From: Symsagittifera roscoffensis
Taxonomy: Eukaryota > Xenacoelomorpha > Acoela > Convolutidae
DNA: 64,000 nt
Reading direction: 5' to 3'
Assembly: GCF_963678635.1 (NCBI RefSeq)
Contig: NC_087071.1
Coordinates: 14,080,210-14,144,209 of the forward strand
The position numbers and the translations under genes were made by a program. A model generated the notes under the pieces. That model saw nothing but the letters and a program-made list of their open reading frames with translations. It made no database searches and was not told the DNA's origin. Positions 1-13,100 of the stretch are shown here, piece by piece. How positions within the stretch are numbered: the stretch's first letter is position 1; every line of letters begins with the position of its first letter.

Positions 1-935
1 ATAAATCAAGAATTTTACATTCATTTTTTATCATGAAGACTTTGAAGAAATTGAAAAAATTGAACTGATTGGTTGAAATGGAGGAAGATTGCTATTTCTC
101 TAATTTACTAGCTTTTTAACTAGCTTTTTTCGACGGTAGTTTTTTATATCATTCAAAAGTTATTGTTATCTTGAGCTTAAAATTGAAAAAAATATTTCAC
201 CTGTGATCAATTTTCGTAAAGTTATGGGGGGTTAAGTATTGCCATTGTGGCCCAGTTGAGACAACTATTTCGCGCTATTAACACGGAAGCGGAGATTTAT
301 TGTTCTGATTTTCGAAGAAAACGGAATGTTTATGCTCGATGTGGTTTTTATTATTCAATCAAGTTTTGCCAATCGAAATAGCTGTTTTCACGAACATTTT
401 TATACCCCAGTAAAGATATTGACTTTCTGAAAACAAAATTTACTTTTCGGTCATTTTTGTAAAGTTCTGGCGGTTTGAAAATTGCCAAATTGGCCATGTT
501 CTGGACTAAAATATGCGCACTTTGAAGAGTTTATTTATAATGCGCATATTTATGCATAGCTTTATTTATAATTATTTTAAAGTTTTTTTTATTATAATAG
601 ACATTGTACACTAGGTGGTAATTTCATCTTAAATCGCTGGATTGCTTTTGATTATTTTTCTCACAGCATTTATAATGTATTTCAAAAGCCAAATTTTTTG
701 GCGGAAGAAGTGTAAAGTTTGAGCTTTTGAATATCATTTAATCAGGTAAAATTTATTTTAGCAGCATGTATAGTCAATTGAAAATGAATTAAGTGACTAT
801 ATTATGCATTATAATTCTCATATTTAGGACATGCACTATACTTTAAAATTACCACCTACTATAACATATCACAAACATCTTTTTGTTGATTTTAGGTGAA
901 AAACCCAAGAATCGAACACTGAAAATCTGCGACAG
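1..935. other. Upstream intron of the EGF/FReD gene
   Basis: No coding exon is recognised here. The stretch contains a degenerate direct repeat about 240 bp apart: a segment around 216-255 (GTAAAGTTATGGGGGG, then ATTGCCATTGTGGCC) resembles one around 456-495 (GTAAAGTTCTGGCGG, then ATTGCCAAATTGGCC). A 32-bp segment at 300-331 recurs with two mismatches at 19615-19646 inside intron 1. The only AG that avoids the in-frame TGA at 920-922 is at 934-935, so the intron is taken to end at 935. Confidence 0.5.
607..864. repeat. Possible short MITE with about 14-bp inverted ends
   Basis: The motif AGGTGGTAATTT near 610-622 appears inverted as AAATTACCACCT near 848-860, about 250 bp apart, and both ends are flanked by ACT. 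That fits a small non-autonomous DNA transposon, but the inverted ends are short and a chance match in AT-rich sequence is possible. Confidence 0.3.
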
Positions 936-1176
936 ATTGTAACAACGGACAATGTTTGTTTGAGTTGGAAAAAGGCACCTTCTGCGATTGTCTTGTTGGC
1001 TGGACAGGAAAACATTGCAATCAGATGAGCTGTGAGGCACCAGGAGAATGTGTTCACGGTGATTGTGAGGATGGGCGGATCTGTTCATGTCATATGGGCT
1101 GGACAGGGCGCTTTTGCGATAAATCTCGCGGTTGTGACATGGAAAGTTGCATCAATGGAGATTGTCTGATTGACAG
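936..1176 (+). CDS. Exon: EGF modules 1-2 and first half of EGF 3
   Basis: The acceptor AG is at 934-935 and the exon enters in phase 1. It encodes the rest of EGF 1 (cysteines at DC, QC, FC, DC, HC), a complete EGF 2 (CEAPGECVHGDC...CSCHMGWTGRFC) and the first three cysteines of EGF 3 (CDMESCINGDC). Reading on past 1176 gives hydrophobic non-EGF sequence and a stop, so the exon ends here. There is no GT nearby; the best donor is ACAG|GCAAGA, a GC-type donor in phase 2. Confidence 0.85.
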
Positions 1177-4100
1177 GCAAGAATTTTTATTATTTCTGAT
1201 TAACTTAGAGCTGTTCCTCAACACAAGAACTTTTTGAAGTAGAAATTGGCGAAGCATTTTTTATAAACGTAATTAGATATCTCGCAAGAATTCTCTCCGT
1301 GTAAAAAGGTAAAACACTTTTGAGCACGCACTTTCAAATTTCTGACAATCATCAAAATTGATTACTCAGCAGTTCTAAACTAGATGCGCGGAAAAATAAA
1401 ACGAGTGGAATCGGTTTTTAACAATTGAAATTAAAGAACTAGTATTTTTGAATTTAACCACAAAAAGTTATTTTGGCAAATATTAAGTTCACAAAGCAGA
1501 AGTTTTAACAAGAACAATGGTTTCTGAAAACTGCCTGCACTAATACAGTGCTTATTTAAAATAACCGGACAAACGCGTTAAACTCGAAATTTAAAACGCG
1601 TTTCTCTCAAATTGGGTTGAGTTCAGGCGAAAACGTATGAAGACGAAACTTGCTTAAAATTTTAGCAAAGTTAAAATGGTGCAATTGTTTTGCAAAACTC
1701 GGGCCCTAAATTGTACCCCAAAAATGTGTCATTTTGGTTTTTCTTTGTTAATCAAAAATTACGCCAAAAACACCCAGTCGATCACAGGCATAATTTTATC
1801 AAAGGGTTAAATCTCCAAAACAGTTAATTTATTTTTGTTTGATAGACCAAAAAGGTCATTTTCTTATGAAAATTACCAACTTTTTATTGAAAAACAACTT
1901 TTAAGCGGTTTGCAATTTTTTTTGGAGAATATATCCTTCTTAAAGTTTGTTGAACTACGTAAGGGGCTCACTTCGATATAAGTATGTCTGTGATCGACTG
2001 GGTATTTTTGGCGTTATTTTTGATTAACTAAGAAAAGCCAAAATGACCCCTTTTTGAGATAAAAATTTTGGACGGAATTTCGCAAAACAGATTACACTAT
2101 TTTAGTTATGCTAAATTTTTAGGCAATTTTGTCTTCATAAGTTTTCACCTTAACTCAACCTAATTTGAGAAAACCCGTTTTAAACTTCAAGTTTAGCTCA
2201 ATTTGTCCGGTTAAATTAAATCAGGACTGTAGTTAAATAAATTATTTAAACTTGTTAAATTTTAACAAAACGATTTGATTGTAACAGCATATTGAAATAT
2301 GCTGTTACAAGCAAATCAGGCTCCCCAAATGCTATAAAAGTTTTTACCAGTTTTTACTAGTTTTATAATTTTTTCCTATAAGCTTCTGAAAACAATTTTG
2401 CCTGAACTCAAGCAACAAGCACTACGCTTTCAAACCAGTTTTTACCAGCTTTTACTAGTTATATAGTTTTTTCCTATAAGCTTCTGAAAACAAGTTTGCC
2501 TGAACTCAAGTAACAAGCACTACGAGTTCAAACTGTGCAATGGGTAGGCGGACAATTTTTTTGTCTACATGGTCCTATATTCTAGAGAGAAGGCTATAAA
2601 CATGTTAAATTTGTGTCGGAACGTTCATGTTATACCCTCAACCGTAGGTGGGGTATAATCTATATAATCTATGTAGTCAAAGTCTATGCTGATCGCTAGA
2701 TGAGATGAGAAGTAGGAAGATTGAGAGAACAACTTAAATTCAATTGATAAAGTTAAGTCTCATTCGAATCTGACCTCGAAATCGTAAGAGCGACAGAGAC
2801 TCATAAATAACTATTGAATATGGTGTTAGGTTTAATAGGTACTTAATTTAGATCAGACATCTATATGATTACGTTTACATGATGTTACATAAGTAGGTAT
2901 GGTTAACGTTTAGATGTTTTAGTTATACAGAGTTCTAATGGATATCCAGTGTATCCGTACGGATAACATTCCCCCTTCTTTTTTCTATATGATGAGCACA
3001 TCATATGTTCTCCTGTTTTTCGGTAGCGTCCTCGTTTGGTGGAATGGAAGTTTGGGGGGCGTTCGTTGCCGATGATGTCTGTGGTATTTGTTGGGTGGCC
3101 GGTTTTCGCCTCCTTTGTGAGTTTAATGAGACACTTAGGCGATCTTGTCTCTTACATTCTCTTTGGAATGTCATAGAGTTTTTTGTTGGCAAGATGGATT
3201 TGAGGATCTTCATTGCGTCATTAAAACTGTCACTGAATGATTTGTCTGGTGAGCATGAACTTCCAGTTGGTCTATCGATCAGGTAACGTGAACTAACTGC
3301 TCTTTGGATCGGGCTTTGTGGTGAACCGCGTTGTGCTGAAGTATTTAACTTCGAAACTAATTTGTCACTCGGGTTACTCTGTGGTGAAGTTGAGTGTGTG
3401 GTCGTTTTTGTCGGTGTGTACAGTGTATCATCTGGATCGGATGTGTCGCCAATGGAAGTGATTTGGCCACCTGTCCCTTCAATGGTTTCCTGAACCCTTA
3501 ACTGTTTTGGCGTTTTGTCAGTTGAGTTGATTTCGATACATTCGATATCGGTTGACTATTCGTGCGTCGTGCCTGCTGCTTGACCAATTGGTTCCGCATT
3601 CTGATCTTGCTGGCGTTGTACTGTTATGTGACACACCGCGCTGTCCGCAGTAGTATCGTTGGCGATCGTGTTAATCGCAATTGGATTTCCGAATTTGTTT
3701 GCAAGCGCGCTTGTTTTGGTCCTTGTGGATCTACGGCTTGGTATTATTTCCTGTAGCGGTGTGTTTTTCCGGTCTATCTTTTTGGCTGGGGGCATGTGTA
3801 GCGATTGCGTAATATCTTGATTAATAGAATCGTCCGATGATATTGAAATAGACGTGTCACACTCAAATTCTATGTGTTTGTTATCTCTGCGTGCTTTCTC
3901 TGCGCTGCCCTTTCCTTTTCGACTGGGAGACTTCAGGTTTTTCGTAGCCGTTGGTGGGTTTCTTAAAGGTTGACTTTTTGATGTTGTCGGTGTCGTTTTA
4001 TGGATACGTTGTTGTCCTAGCGTCCTTCGGTTTGTAATTTGCCGGATGAGTTCCTCGATGTTCTTTGGTGGCTTTCGTTTGGGGTTCGTAGGTGTTGATG

Positions 4101-7100
4101 ATTTTCCCGCCGGATTCTCTGGTCCCTTGGGTGTTTGCTTTTGGATCTTTGAGCCAGTTGGTTTTGTTTGTTTAACTTCTTTGTCTGAAATACGGGGTTT
4201 AGATCTTGGTAAATGTTTGTATGCTACAAAATCTTGTAGCTGCGCCGGTCCACATTTACCGTAAACTCGAGGATCTGGTACAAAAGCTAGACCGTCGTGT
4301 CTTATTACCCTCGGTTTTTTTCCATCTTCCCGGACCCACGCAGTATGCGGGGAGTAATTAATGATTGATCCGTTTTCGATTATTTTGAATTGTGCCCCGA
4401 ATACACCAGGATTTTTTGTTTTACGTGCTATGGTACCCAATTTTCGTGCCACTTGTTCTATACGTTTTCCTAATTTTGGGTCTCTGGTGTCCTGGGGTGC
4501 TTTAAAGCGATCTTTTAGGAAAACCAAGGTGGCTCTTTCTATCCTTTGTTTTTCTTGTTGTGTAAGCTAACGAATTGGTTTTCTTGTTCTAATGTTCGCT
4601 ATATCATGTTGCGGGTTATCGGCGAGAAAAGACCGTTTCACTTTTTGTAAGTCATAGGGTATATTATTAAGTGGAAGATGAGCAACTATTGGGAGTTTTT
4701 TCAGCAGAGCCTGATCGAACTCCTCGTCCTCGTCAGTATCCGAAAGTGTCACCTGCTTCTTTTTCATTGTTTCTATCTGGCTAGTTGATGCTCGTCCCGT
4801 TATCTTACTTGGAACCGCTTGTGTTGATGGTCCCGCTGGTTCAAAGGATGGTTCGGGAAGGTAGTTACTTTTGTATGCCACACTCAGTTCGTCCTCACTA
4901 CTGATGTCCCTGTTCCAAATTGCTTCGGGCGTGAGGGCAGACTTTGTGAGTATCTTGTCATCTAAACACGAAAGATTTGTGTTTTCCCGAGAGATTTTGG
5001 GTGTTGTGCAGATATTAGTTAATGGGGTGTTTGGTTTACGCCAGTAGTGTACTTCAAACGGGGTAATTTTTGTTGTTGTGTGTGGGGTAATACACAGTGT
5101 CTTGATTAGTTCTGCCACATCTGACGCTATTTTGTAGGGCGAGATATTTTTATCGATTTTCATAATAGAGAGACGAGTTTTCAAAATTCTGATTAGTCTT
5201 TCTACCATGCCCATTGAGCGATGATCGTCCACTGGAGCAAATATCAGTTTAATGTTTTTGCTTTTGCAATAGATCATAAATTTTTAGCCCCAAACCCTTG
5301 AGCTTGGTCACACCGGATATTTCTTGGCACACCGTCATTTACAAAATTCGTTTGCATAAATTTGATGATTGTATCTGCCTTGTAATTTGCTACCACTTTT
5401 GCTGATGGGAATCTTGAGAATTTATCTACCCCAACTAGGATGTACACGTCTTTTTTGTTTTCATCCGGTAACGGTCCGGCGAAATCCAATTGGATTTCCT
5501 CATTCGGTTCGACCACGGTGTCTATGCTAGTGAAGTGTTTCTTACCCGATATTACTCGAAGATTCTTACCTTTGGCGCGGCCTTCCTTGCAATTTTGAGC
5601 TGCTGTAACTGTATCTCTATGGAGATATGGATACCATATGCGCTTGGCAGCTTCCAGCATGTCGCCTTGTCCCGGATGAGTTAGGTGGATCGAGTTTAGA
5701 AAGATTTGCCTTAACTGCTTTTGAATTACTAGTCTGTCATCATAGAGTAAGACGTTGTTACGGACAGACAATCGGTCGCGCACGTTGTAAAAATGTGGTC
5801 CGTAGCACGCCTTGATCTGAACCCACTTTTGTTGGCGTACCATATTGATCAGGGGTTGAAAATTGCGATCACGTTTTGTGGCCGCCGCGATAAAATCCAC
5901 GTCGAGTGCTTTTTGGAGATTTTTCCGAACTAGCGGTACATCTTCCTCCTCCATAGAGATGGCTTGACATTCTGCCGGTTGGTCTGGGGGGTCTGTTTGA
6001 CACAACTGGTCTGACTTTTTATTAAAAGTGAAACTATCCTCCGACGGGATCACTTGGTGCCTTACATCGCTGAATGAGAGAGTTGATTGGCTTGGTTCCT
6101 CCGGAATTTCTGTGAACGATGCAAAATTGCTAGGCGGAATTGTTACCGTCGTTTGTTGTCCGCTATGACAATTTCTTAGAATTCTTTTGAACGGGTGTAG
6201 TGCCATTCCTGTTTGTAGTTGTCGATTCATCTTGGTGTCAAGTGAAGCGCTGGGTTGTCTGGCCAAGTAAGGTTGGTTAGACTGATGACTATAGAAGGAT
6301 TTTTTTTTGTATTTTGTTTACTGTGGATTGGTTCAAAATGTTTGAGTTTGATAGAGAGTGACTGTTTTCTAGAGGTTGACTATTAACAGTGAATTTTGTT
6401 GCTTTTGGCTGCGAATTTGAACGAGGAAAGTTTTCGCTCCGGTCAGGCTGTAACGTGCGTTGAACTCCGTTTGGGTTTTGGATCATTTCAATGTTAGCTA
6501 TGGTGCTGTCTTCAAATTCAAGTCAAGAAAAGAATTTATCAATAAGTGCCACTACGAAATGTTCGTCCCAATACGCGGGGGGTTGTGGTTTCCCCACCGG
6601 ATGGCGCGAAGTATAATCGATTAAACCCATTTTGCTGCCGGAAAGGTGTTTTATGTCAAAATCAAATGGGAGGAGACGGTCAATCCATCTAGTTAGGCGA
6701 CTTTGATATGTTTTATTGTTCTTATTGCTATTTAGAGCACTAACCAAAGCTTGGTGGTTATTAATTAATGTAAAACGGCGGCCATACAGATAATATTTAA
6801 AATGATCAATGGCCCATACTGCAGCTAATGTTCCAACTCATTTACTGAATATTTACTTTCGCACGCGTTGAGAAATCTGGAAGCATATGCCACCGTAACC
6901 CATCCATCTGGAATTTCTTGTTCAAGTGCTGCTCGGATACCATCGCGGCTTGCGTTGCAAACTATTCTTGTCTCACGATTATTTACGAAATGTAGATTTT
7001 CTGTGATATTTTGCACCGCTGTAAGAATGGTTTTAAATGCCCCTTCAAGTTTATGTTCCCAATCGTAGTGGAATTCGGAAGAAGATGATTAGAGTGGTCT

Positions 7101-10100
7101 CAATGGTGTACACAATTGTGCAAAGTTGGTATAATTTTATTCAGATGGTGGACCGATCACATAAAACTTTTGAGTTGTTTGAAAGTTTTAGGGTGTTGGA
7201 GTTTTGTAATTGAATCGGTTTTCTTGTGCATTGGTATGGTTCCGTATTCATTTATGACAAACTCCAGCCATTCTACTTCTTTAAAGCCGAATTTACATTT
7301 ATTTAACGAAATAGCCATATTTTCTTGATCTAACTTGTCTAAGACTTTTTTCAATTTATCGATGTGTTGTTCTTTAGTTCCGTGGGATATAATCAATATG
7401 TCGTCAAGAAAATCGAAGGTATCCTTTTCGTTATTTAACATTAGATCAATGGCCTTCTGGAATTCTGCGGGCAAATCCGTGAGCCCGTAGAATCCAGTCT
7501 GGAATTGATAGGTGGCTGTTGCTTGCCGGCCAGTTATACTAAAGTTACACTTTAGTTTTATCATCCAATTTCAGTTGACTGTAGGAATTGCAAAGGTCAA
7601 TGGTAGAAAAGTATGTTGTCCCTGGTTTACCATTACCTTCTTGAGCTGAGTGGGCTACATTATCCAAGAGTAAGTCGATGTTTGGCATTTGATACTTGTT
7701 TTTATGTATCGCTTTGTTAATTTGTTTTGATCCATTGCTATTTATATTGAATGATCTTTCCTTACTGTTATTACGATTGGGCTAATGAATGGCTTGTCGC
7801 TACAGCTATCTAGTTTCACAATATGACCGTGGTCAATCAACGATTTGAGTTCTTGTTCGACCTTTTTCTGAATGTGAATCGGAATTCTGCGCCCTTTTTG
7901 TTGTAGCGCCTTGAATCCGTGTAGAAACTTTGTATGAACCTTGTGGTTTTTTGAGCGTCCGATGCGTGTGCACAACCCCGGGTATGATGATTTGACCCAA
8001 ATTGTAATGACTGTGTCTGATTGAGTCAGTTATATAATTGATTGACTTACCAGTTGGTTTTTCTTGGTGAAGATGGATGCCTAGTTGCAGTAGGAGGTTT
8101 CTTCCCAGAACATTCGCCCGTTTATCGTCAACCACAACGAATGGCGCGGTGTTGATTGTCCACCCTCCTGACTCTATAGGGGCAATCAGCCTGCCGAAAG
8201 CCGGAATTTCGTAACAATTGTAGCAGACCATTCTATTAGCCTCGTCGTCTTGATTGATTTGAATGCGTCTGGCCCTTGACACTGTATTTTGTAGTGTAAC
8301 CGCTGTTTTTTTGTTTACAAATGACGTTGGATACCCTGTATCTGCAATGAAGGTAATATGATTATTCCCTATCTTAACTCGAATGAGATGTCCTATTAAG
8401 TCGTCCGTCGTTAGTTTTTCTGCCGTTTCTTCTTGAAAATTTACAGCATTTACGTTGTTGTCATCTGGGTGGATGAGTTCGCATCCCAGAACGATATCCT
8501 CTGCCTGGAGATAATCAACGTACGCCGCTATATCTGTGTTCTGCATATTTAATTCGGGATCTGTTTCTTCACTGATTGCATTAACGTTTGAGGAGTTACA
8601 GAGTATTGCGTAGTGTCCTCTTTTTGCGCATTTATTGCAGATTTTGTCTTTTGCCGGACATTGTTGGAGGTGACCAGGTCCGAACAGATTACCGCACTTA
8701 AAACAAGATTGTTTCCTGTCTTTGTCTTGTCGTTGCGAATTTCCCCGCTGTGGTTGTCCTCGACCCCTGTTGTTCCCTTGTCTATTATTGCGGTACGAGT
8801 CCCCTCCTCGTCTTTGAATGAACCCAACTGGTTCGGACTTTATGCCCGTTTGCTGAGAAGAAATTGCTGATGATCCTTGCTTGCGTATTTGCAGTTGGTT
8901 TTCCAAACTTTTCTCCCTGCGTATTGCATATTCAAATGCTTGGTCGGGGGTTTTCGTCTCGGCCAGTAGGTCTTTTTGTACCTCATCATTTGTCATATTT
9001 GCTGTGATTAAACCTCGAATAATTTCAGTCTCCAACGTATTATCATTGCAATTAGGACATTTGAAGTTTCCCTTAATGACCAATTCCGTGAGGCCACAGT
9101 GGAACTGCTCAAGCGTTTCCGTCTTGTTTTGCTTTCTTGTGAACGCCTCGTATCTGTCAAATGTAACGTTGCGGTCTTTAATAAAGAGGTGCTCTAGTCT
9201 ATTCCAGAAAGCCCTCGTTGATGTCTCTTGTATTTTTAGATCTGGGTAATGTTGGCTGAGACGTCTTTGTCCCTCGTTTCCAAGACTGAGGTAAATAAAG
9301 CTTCTGAGTTTTATGTCGGCTTCCTCCCATGGTATTCCGTCCACGGTGGGTCCCAAGTTATCCAATTGGGCACATTGATTATCCCATTGGATCCTTTTCT
9401 TTTGGTTGCGTATGTGTCTGTCCCTAGTTTGTGATTGAGTTTCCCCCTCTATAGGGAGCTCATAACCAGGTTCTTGCGGTTTTCGCACTGCGGGTGGATC
9501 TCGTAATAGCTTTTGTAAATTCATTCCGTCTTTTGCGACGATTCCTAAGTAGTGCTGTTGGTTCCATTTCTCCCACTCGGTTGGAGGTTCCGCCGAGGCT
9601 TTCTGCCAAAATGGGGCGATACCTAGGGGGGTTTTTTGTTGTGAGTGCTGGCTGCGCCATGTTATACCCTCAACCGTAGGTGGGGTATAATCTATATAAT
9701 CTATGTAATCAAAGTCTATGCTGATCACTAACTGAGAATAGGGAAATAGGAAGATTGAGAGAACAACTTAAATTCAATTGATAAAGTTAAGTCTCATTCG
9801 AATCTGACCTCGAAATCGTAAGAGCGACAGAGACTCATAAATAACTATTGAATATGGTGTTAGGTTTAATACGTACTTAATTTAGATCATACATCTATAC
9901 GATTACGTTTACATAATGTTACATAAGTAGGTGTGGTTAACGTTTAGACTATAAACGATCTATGTGTTTTAGTTATGCAGAGTTCTAATGGATATCCAGT
10001 ATATCCGTACGGATAACAGTTCAAAAGAAAAGAAAGAACAAAAAAATAACAAAGGGAGCGTCCTTGTTGCGGAATCCGCTTAAATTTCCCAAAAAGCACA

Positions 10101-13100
10101 GTTTGACCTCGTAATGTGCTGTCAGTTTCTTGAAATCTCATATAACCAAGTATAAAGTAGTGTTTTTGACTTTTTTCCAGCAAAATTGGGTACATTGAAT
10201 GCTTTTTTGCTAAATGTTGAGTTTGAAATTAGTAATTCCGGAATTAATTTATTTGATTGAAATTCAGCATTGAAGACGACAGGGCTAATAAAAAGTTTGT
10301 TTATCTTGAAAGAGTTGAACTTCCCCCATTCTATATATTCCTGCGAATCGCAGAGGACTTCTTAGTAAGCTTCAACAGGCTTGTCGAAGGATAGTCCAAT
10401 TGTAATATTTTGCTCATTCCACACTGAGTTATTCTGTAGGGCGAGGGCGAGGGCGAAGCCATTTTTGAGTCGAGAAATTGCACGTGGTCCCACTAGTGCA
10501 GCCGAAATTGGCCAGCTTGTAGTAAAATTGAAGCTCAAAGTCATGTGAGATTTTTTTTGATGGCCACTCGTACTCCCTTGCCCAAGTTGATTGATCGAAT
10601 TCTGTTAACAGAAAGCCATTGGCTTAAGTTCATTTAAACGTACTGCCAGTTTTGTGAAGTATTGGGTAAAATATCAGCATATTATGCCACCATGTTGCAG
10701 TATTGCTATACAACCAACCAGGGGCGGATCTAGGATTTTCTCGAGGAGGGGGCGGATTTTCAAAAAATTTTCAAAAATTTTGACGACCTTTTTTTTTTTT
10801 TAGGTCGATCAGATTGATTTTCCGAGCTCTCCCAAAGCAGCAAAAAGACCCTATTTTGGCCAAATTTTCTGCGCCGCAGGCAATTTTCTGAAAAAAACAA
10901 GTCAAAAAAGCCGTTTTTGGGCAGTTTTTAGAAAATTTTGACAAAAAAAAAATGCGTTTTTTTGGCGCGCGCTCCCCCTCAAAACTAGTATATATTGGCG
11001 CCAAAGGCGCCTTTAGAAAAATTTTAGGGTCGGTCGGCCAAAAATGGATTTCTTAAAAAGTACCAAAGGGGGGACCCTTTGGGTTGGCAGGGGTTCGAAT
11101 CCCCCTAAATCCGCTCCTGCAACCAACAAGTGATATACCTGTTTAGACGTCGCAATTATATACCGAGCAAAAACGATTTAGCTATTACTGATTTGGTTAT
11201 CATTGTTTTTAATATCAGAGCTCAATCATTCAGCTTATCTTTTAACTTCGTTTTGATCCTAATTTTACCATTTAGTTTAGTTTCGTTAGATTAGCTTGGT
11301 TAAAATAACCTGTATCTTGTTCAGTGTTTCTTAGTTGTCTAACTAGGAGAATACAGGGAACTTTTTAGATGTCCCAGTCAAACGTTTCGAACCTACGAGG
11401 ACTGGAAATTTTTTGGAACCACTCAACTATTGAAATGCCCCATGACTAGAGAAATGGCAGAGAAATTCAATCTCACAGTCATAGCAAAATATTTCGTAGA
11501 TATAGACGAAATTATTAGCCCACCAGAACGCTAACCTATACACATTTCGATCACCGAACAACCCATAGAGAACGAAGATGCCACTCAGCGAAAAAATATT
11601 GGATTCGAGATACACTGCTATGTAACATCACCGAGAAAAAAAAGACGAAGACAAGAAGACATCAACAAATCTAGCTTCAGATAAAAAGGGTCGAAAACTT
11701 TTTGCTCATAAAGACCCAGGAAGGAAATTCTCGACATCACTTTTGGAAATTTTTAGCAGCTGCTTAAAAAAATCATCGCGACGGGATCAAATCCTTCATA
11801 CGAGCTTTTCCAGCTTTTAAGTAGACGTCAGAAAGACAACGAATGTCTGGAAAAACTACATGAGATTCTAACGGAACTAGCAAAAAACTGTAGGTTGGGA
11901 GAACTAGAGGCAGAGATAGCGGGGGACATTTTCCTTACAATTACGAGCAACGTAGTTTTAAAAAAAGTCTTTATCGAATACTTTAACCCTGAAAACTTGC
12001 TAACCTACATACTCGTCCACGACACGAAATTGGAGTCAGGATTGATCAATAGTACAACAAAACTCCAGAAAAAAAACATGATTCCGAAACAAAACACAAA
12101 TATTGAAAACGAACCGATTCTTAGCAAATCAGAAACCCAAAAGCGCCAAAATTCATTCAAAAAAGGCCATCTCTTGGTATGTCTAGCTAGAGAGAAGTCA
12201 CACAACAAATGTGGACGGAAGGAACACTTTGCAAAACAGTGCAGGAGCAAAGGAAGAACACAGTTACATACTTACATCGTCGACCAAGCAAATAAAAAGA
12301 CGAAAAAAGACAATTCCCCACAAGGACACTAACACAGATCCTGAATTCCTTGTTAATCTAGACGACTCCATAATAAAGGTGATCGACGAGGAGTACGAAG
12401 ATAACAAGGTACGTGACAGGATAGAAGATGGCGTTAGATCAGTTGTCTCCAAAGAAGGGCAAGAGAAGATAAAAACCTTGAAGGTAGTCTTCAGCGACAA
12501 TAATCCATTTGAGAAGGGAATTCATATTGACTCAGCCAGCCTGGTATCATTCTCGTAAAAGTATCTTTCAAAAAAATTAGAACCAGACATCTTTTTTTGA
12601 TAGATCAACGTAGAGCAAACTAAAAAAACGAGCACACCAAAGAATTCGTAATATTATAAAAGTGACAGAAAGAGAACTCGTGAAAGCTCAATCAAAAAAG
12701 ACGGGAGGCAAGAGGAAAATTCAATCGACTCGTGAAAAGACGGGAAGCAACCAACTAGAGATTTTCCTAACCGAGAAAGCAGTGAGAAACCTAATGGCTA
12801 GCAACAATCTACCTAAGCTGGGTATCAAGGTGTAGCAATTTAATAGGACGTAACAGCCAACTCAAAATCAAAAGAGCTACTGAACAAAACGAGAATCAAC
12901 TCGAATCTCATGAACCCATCAGTCCAATTGTCGAGTACACCCAACAAAATGACTTTATAATTTTTAGTTTTAAAGAGTTTGCAGGCATTACTACTAGATC
13001 AGAATTATTTAAAACTTTGAAAAGAAACACTTACTTTAATGGGCCACCAAGATTCAATCAGGTCAACAAAAAACGAAGAATTCCCATCCATCTAATTTTA

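Larger units (their letters stand above)
2628..10018 (-). mobile_element. Ty3/gypsy LTR retrotransposon A, full length with decayed coding region
   Basis: Two direct LTRs (2628-2968 and 9660-10018) start with TGTTATACC and end with GGATAACA in plus-strand reading. The 5-bp target duplication GTTCA is intact (2623-2627 and 10019-10023), showing a single insertion event. The coding region reads on the minus strand in the order Gag, protease, RT, RNase H, integrase and a long C-terminal tail, which is the Ty3/gypsy order. A primer-binding site adjoins the right LTR and a polypurine tract adjoins the left one. Several frameshifts and stops indicate a dead copy. It sits inside intron 1, antisense to the host gene. 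Confidence 0.93.

Noticed and set aside
3562..5815. Plus-strand open frames across element A
   Set aside because: They are antisense shadows of the minus-strand integrase and Pol tail.
11128..11368. 5' LTR of element B
   Set aside because: Compared with 18087-18336 I see no convincing match, so no LTR is called.
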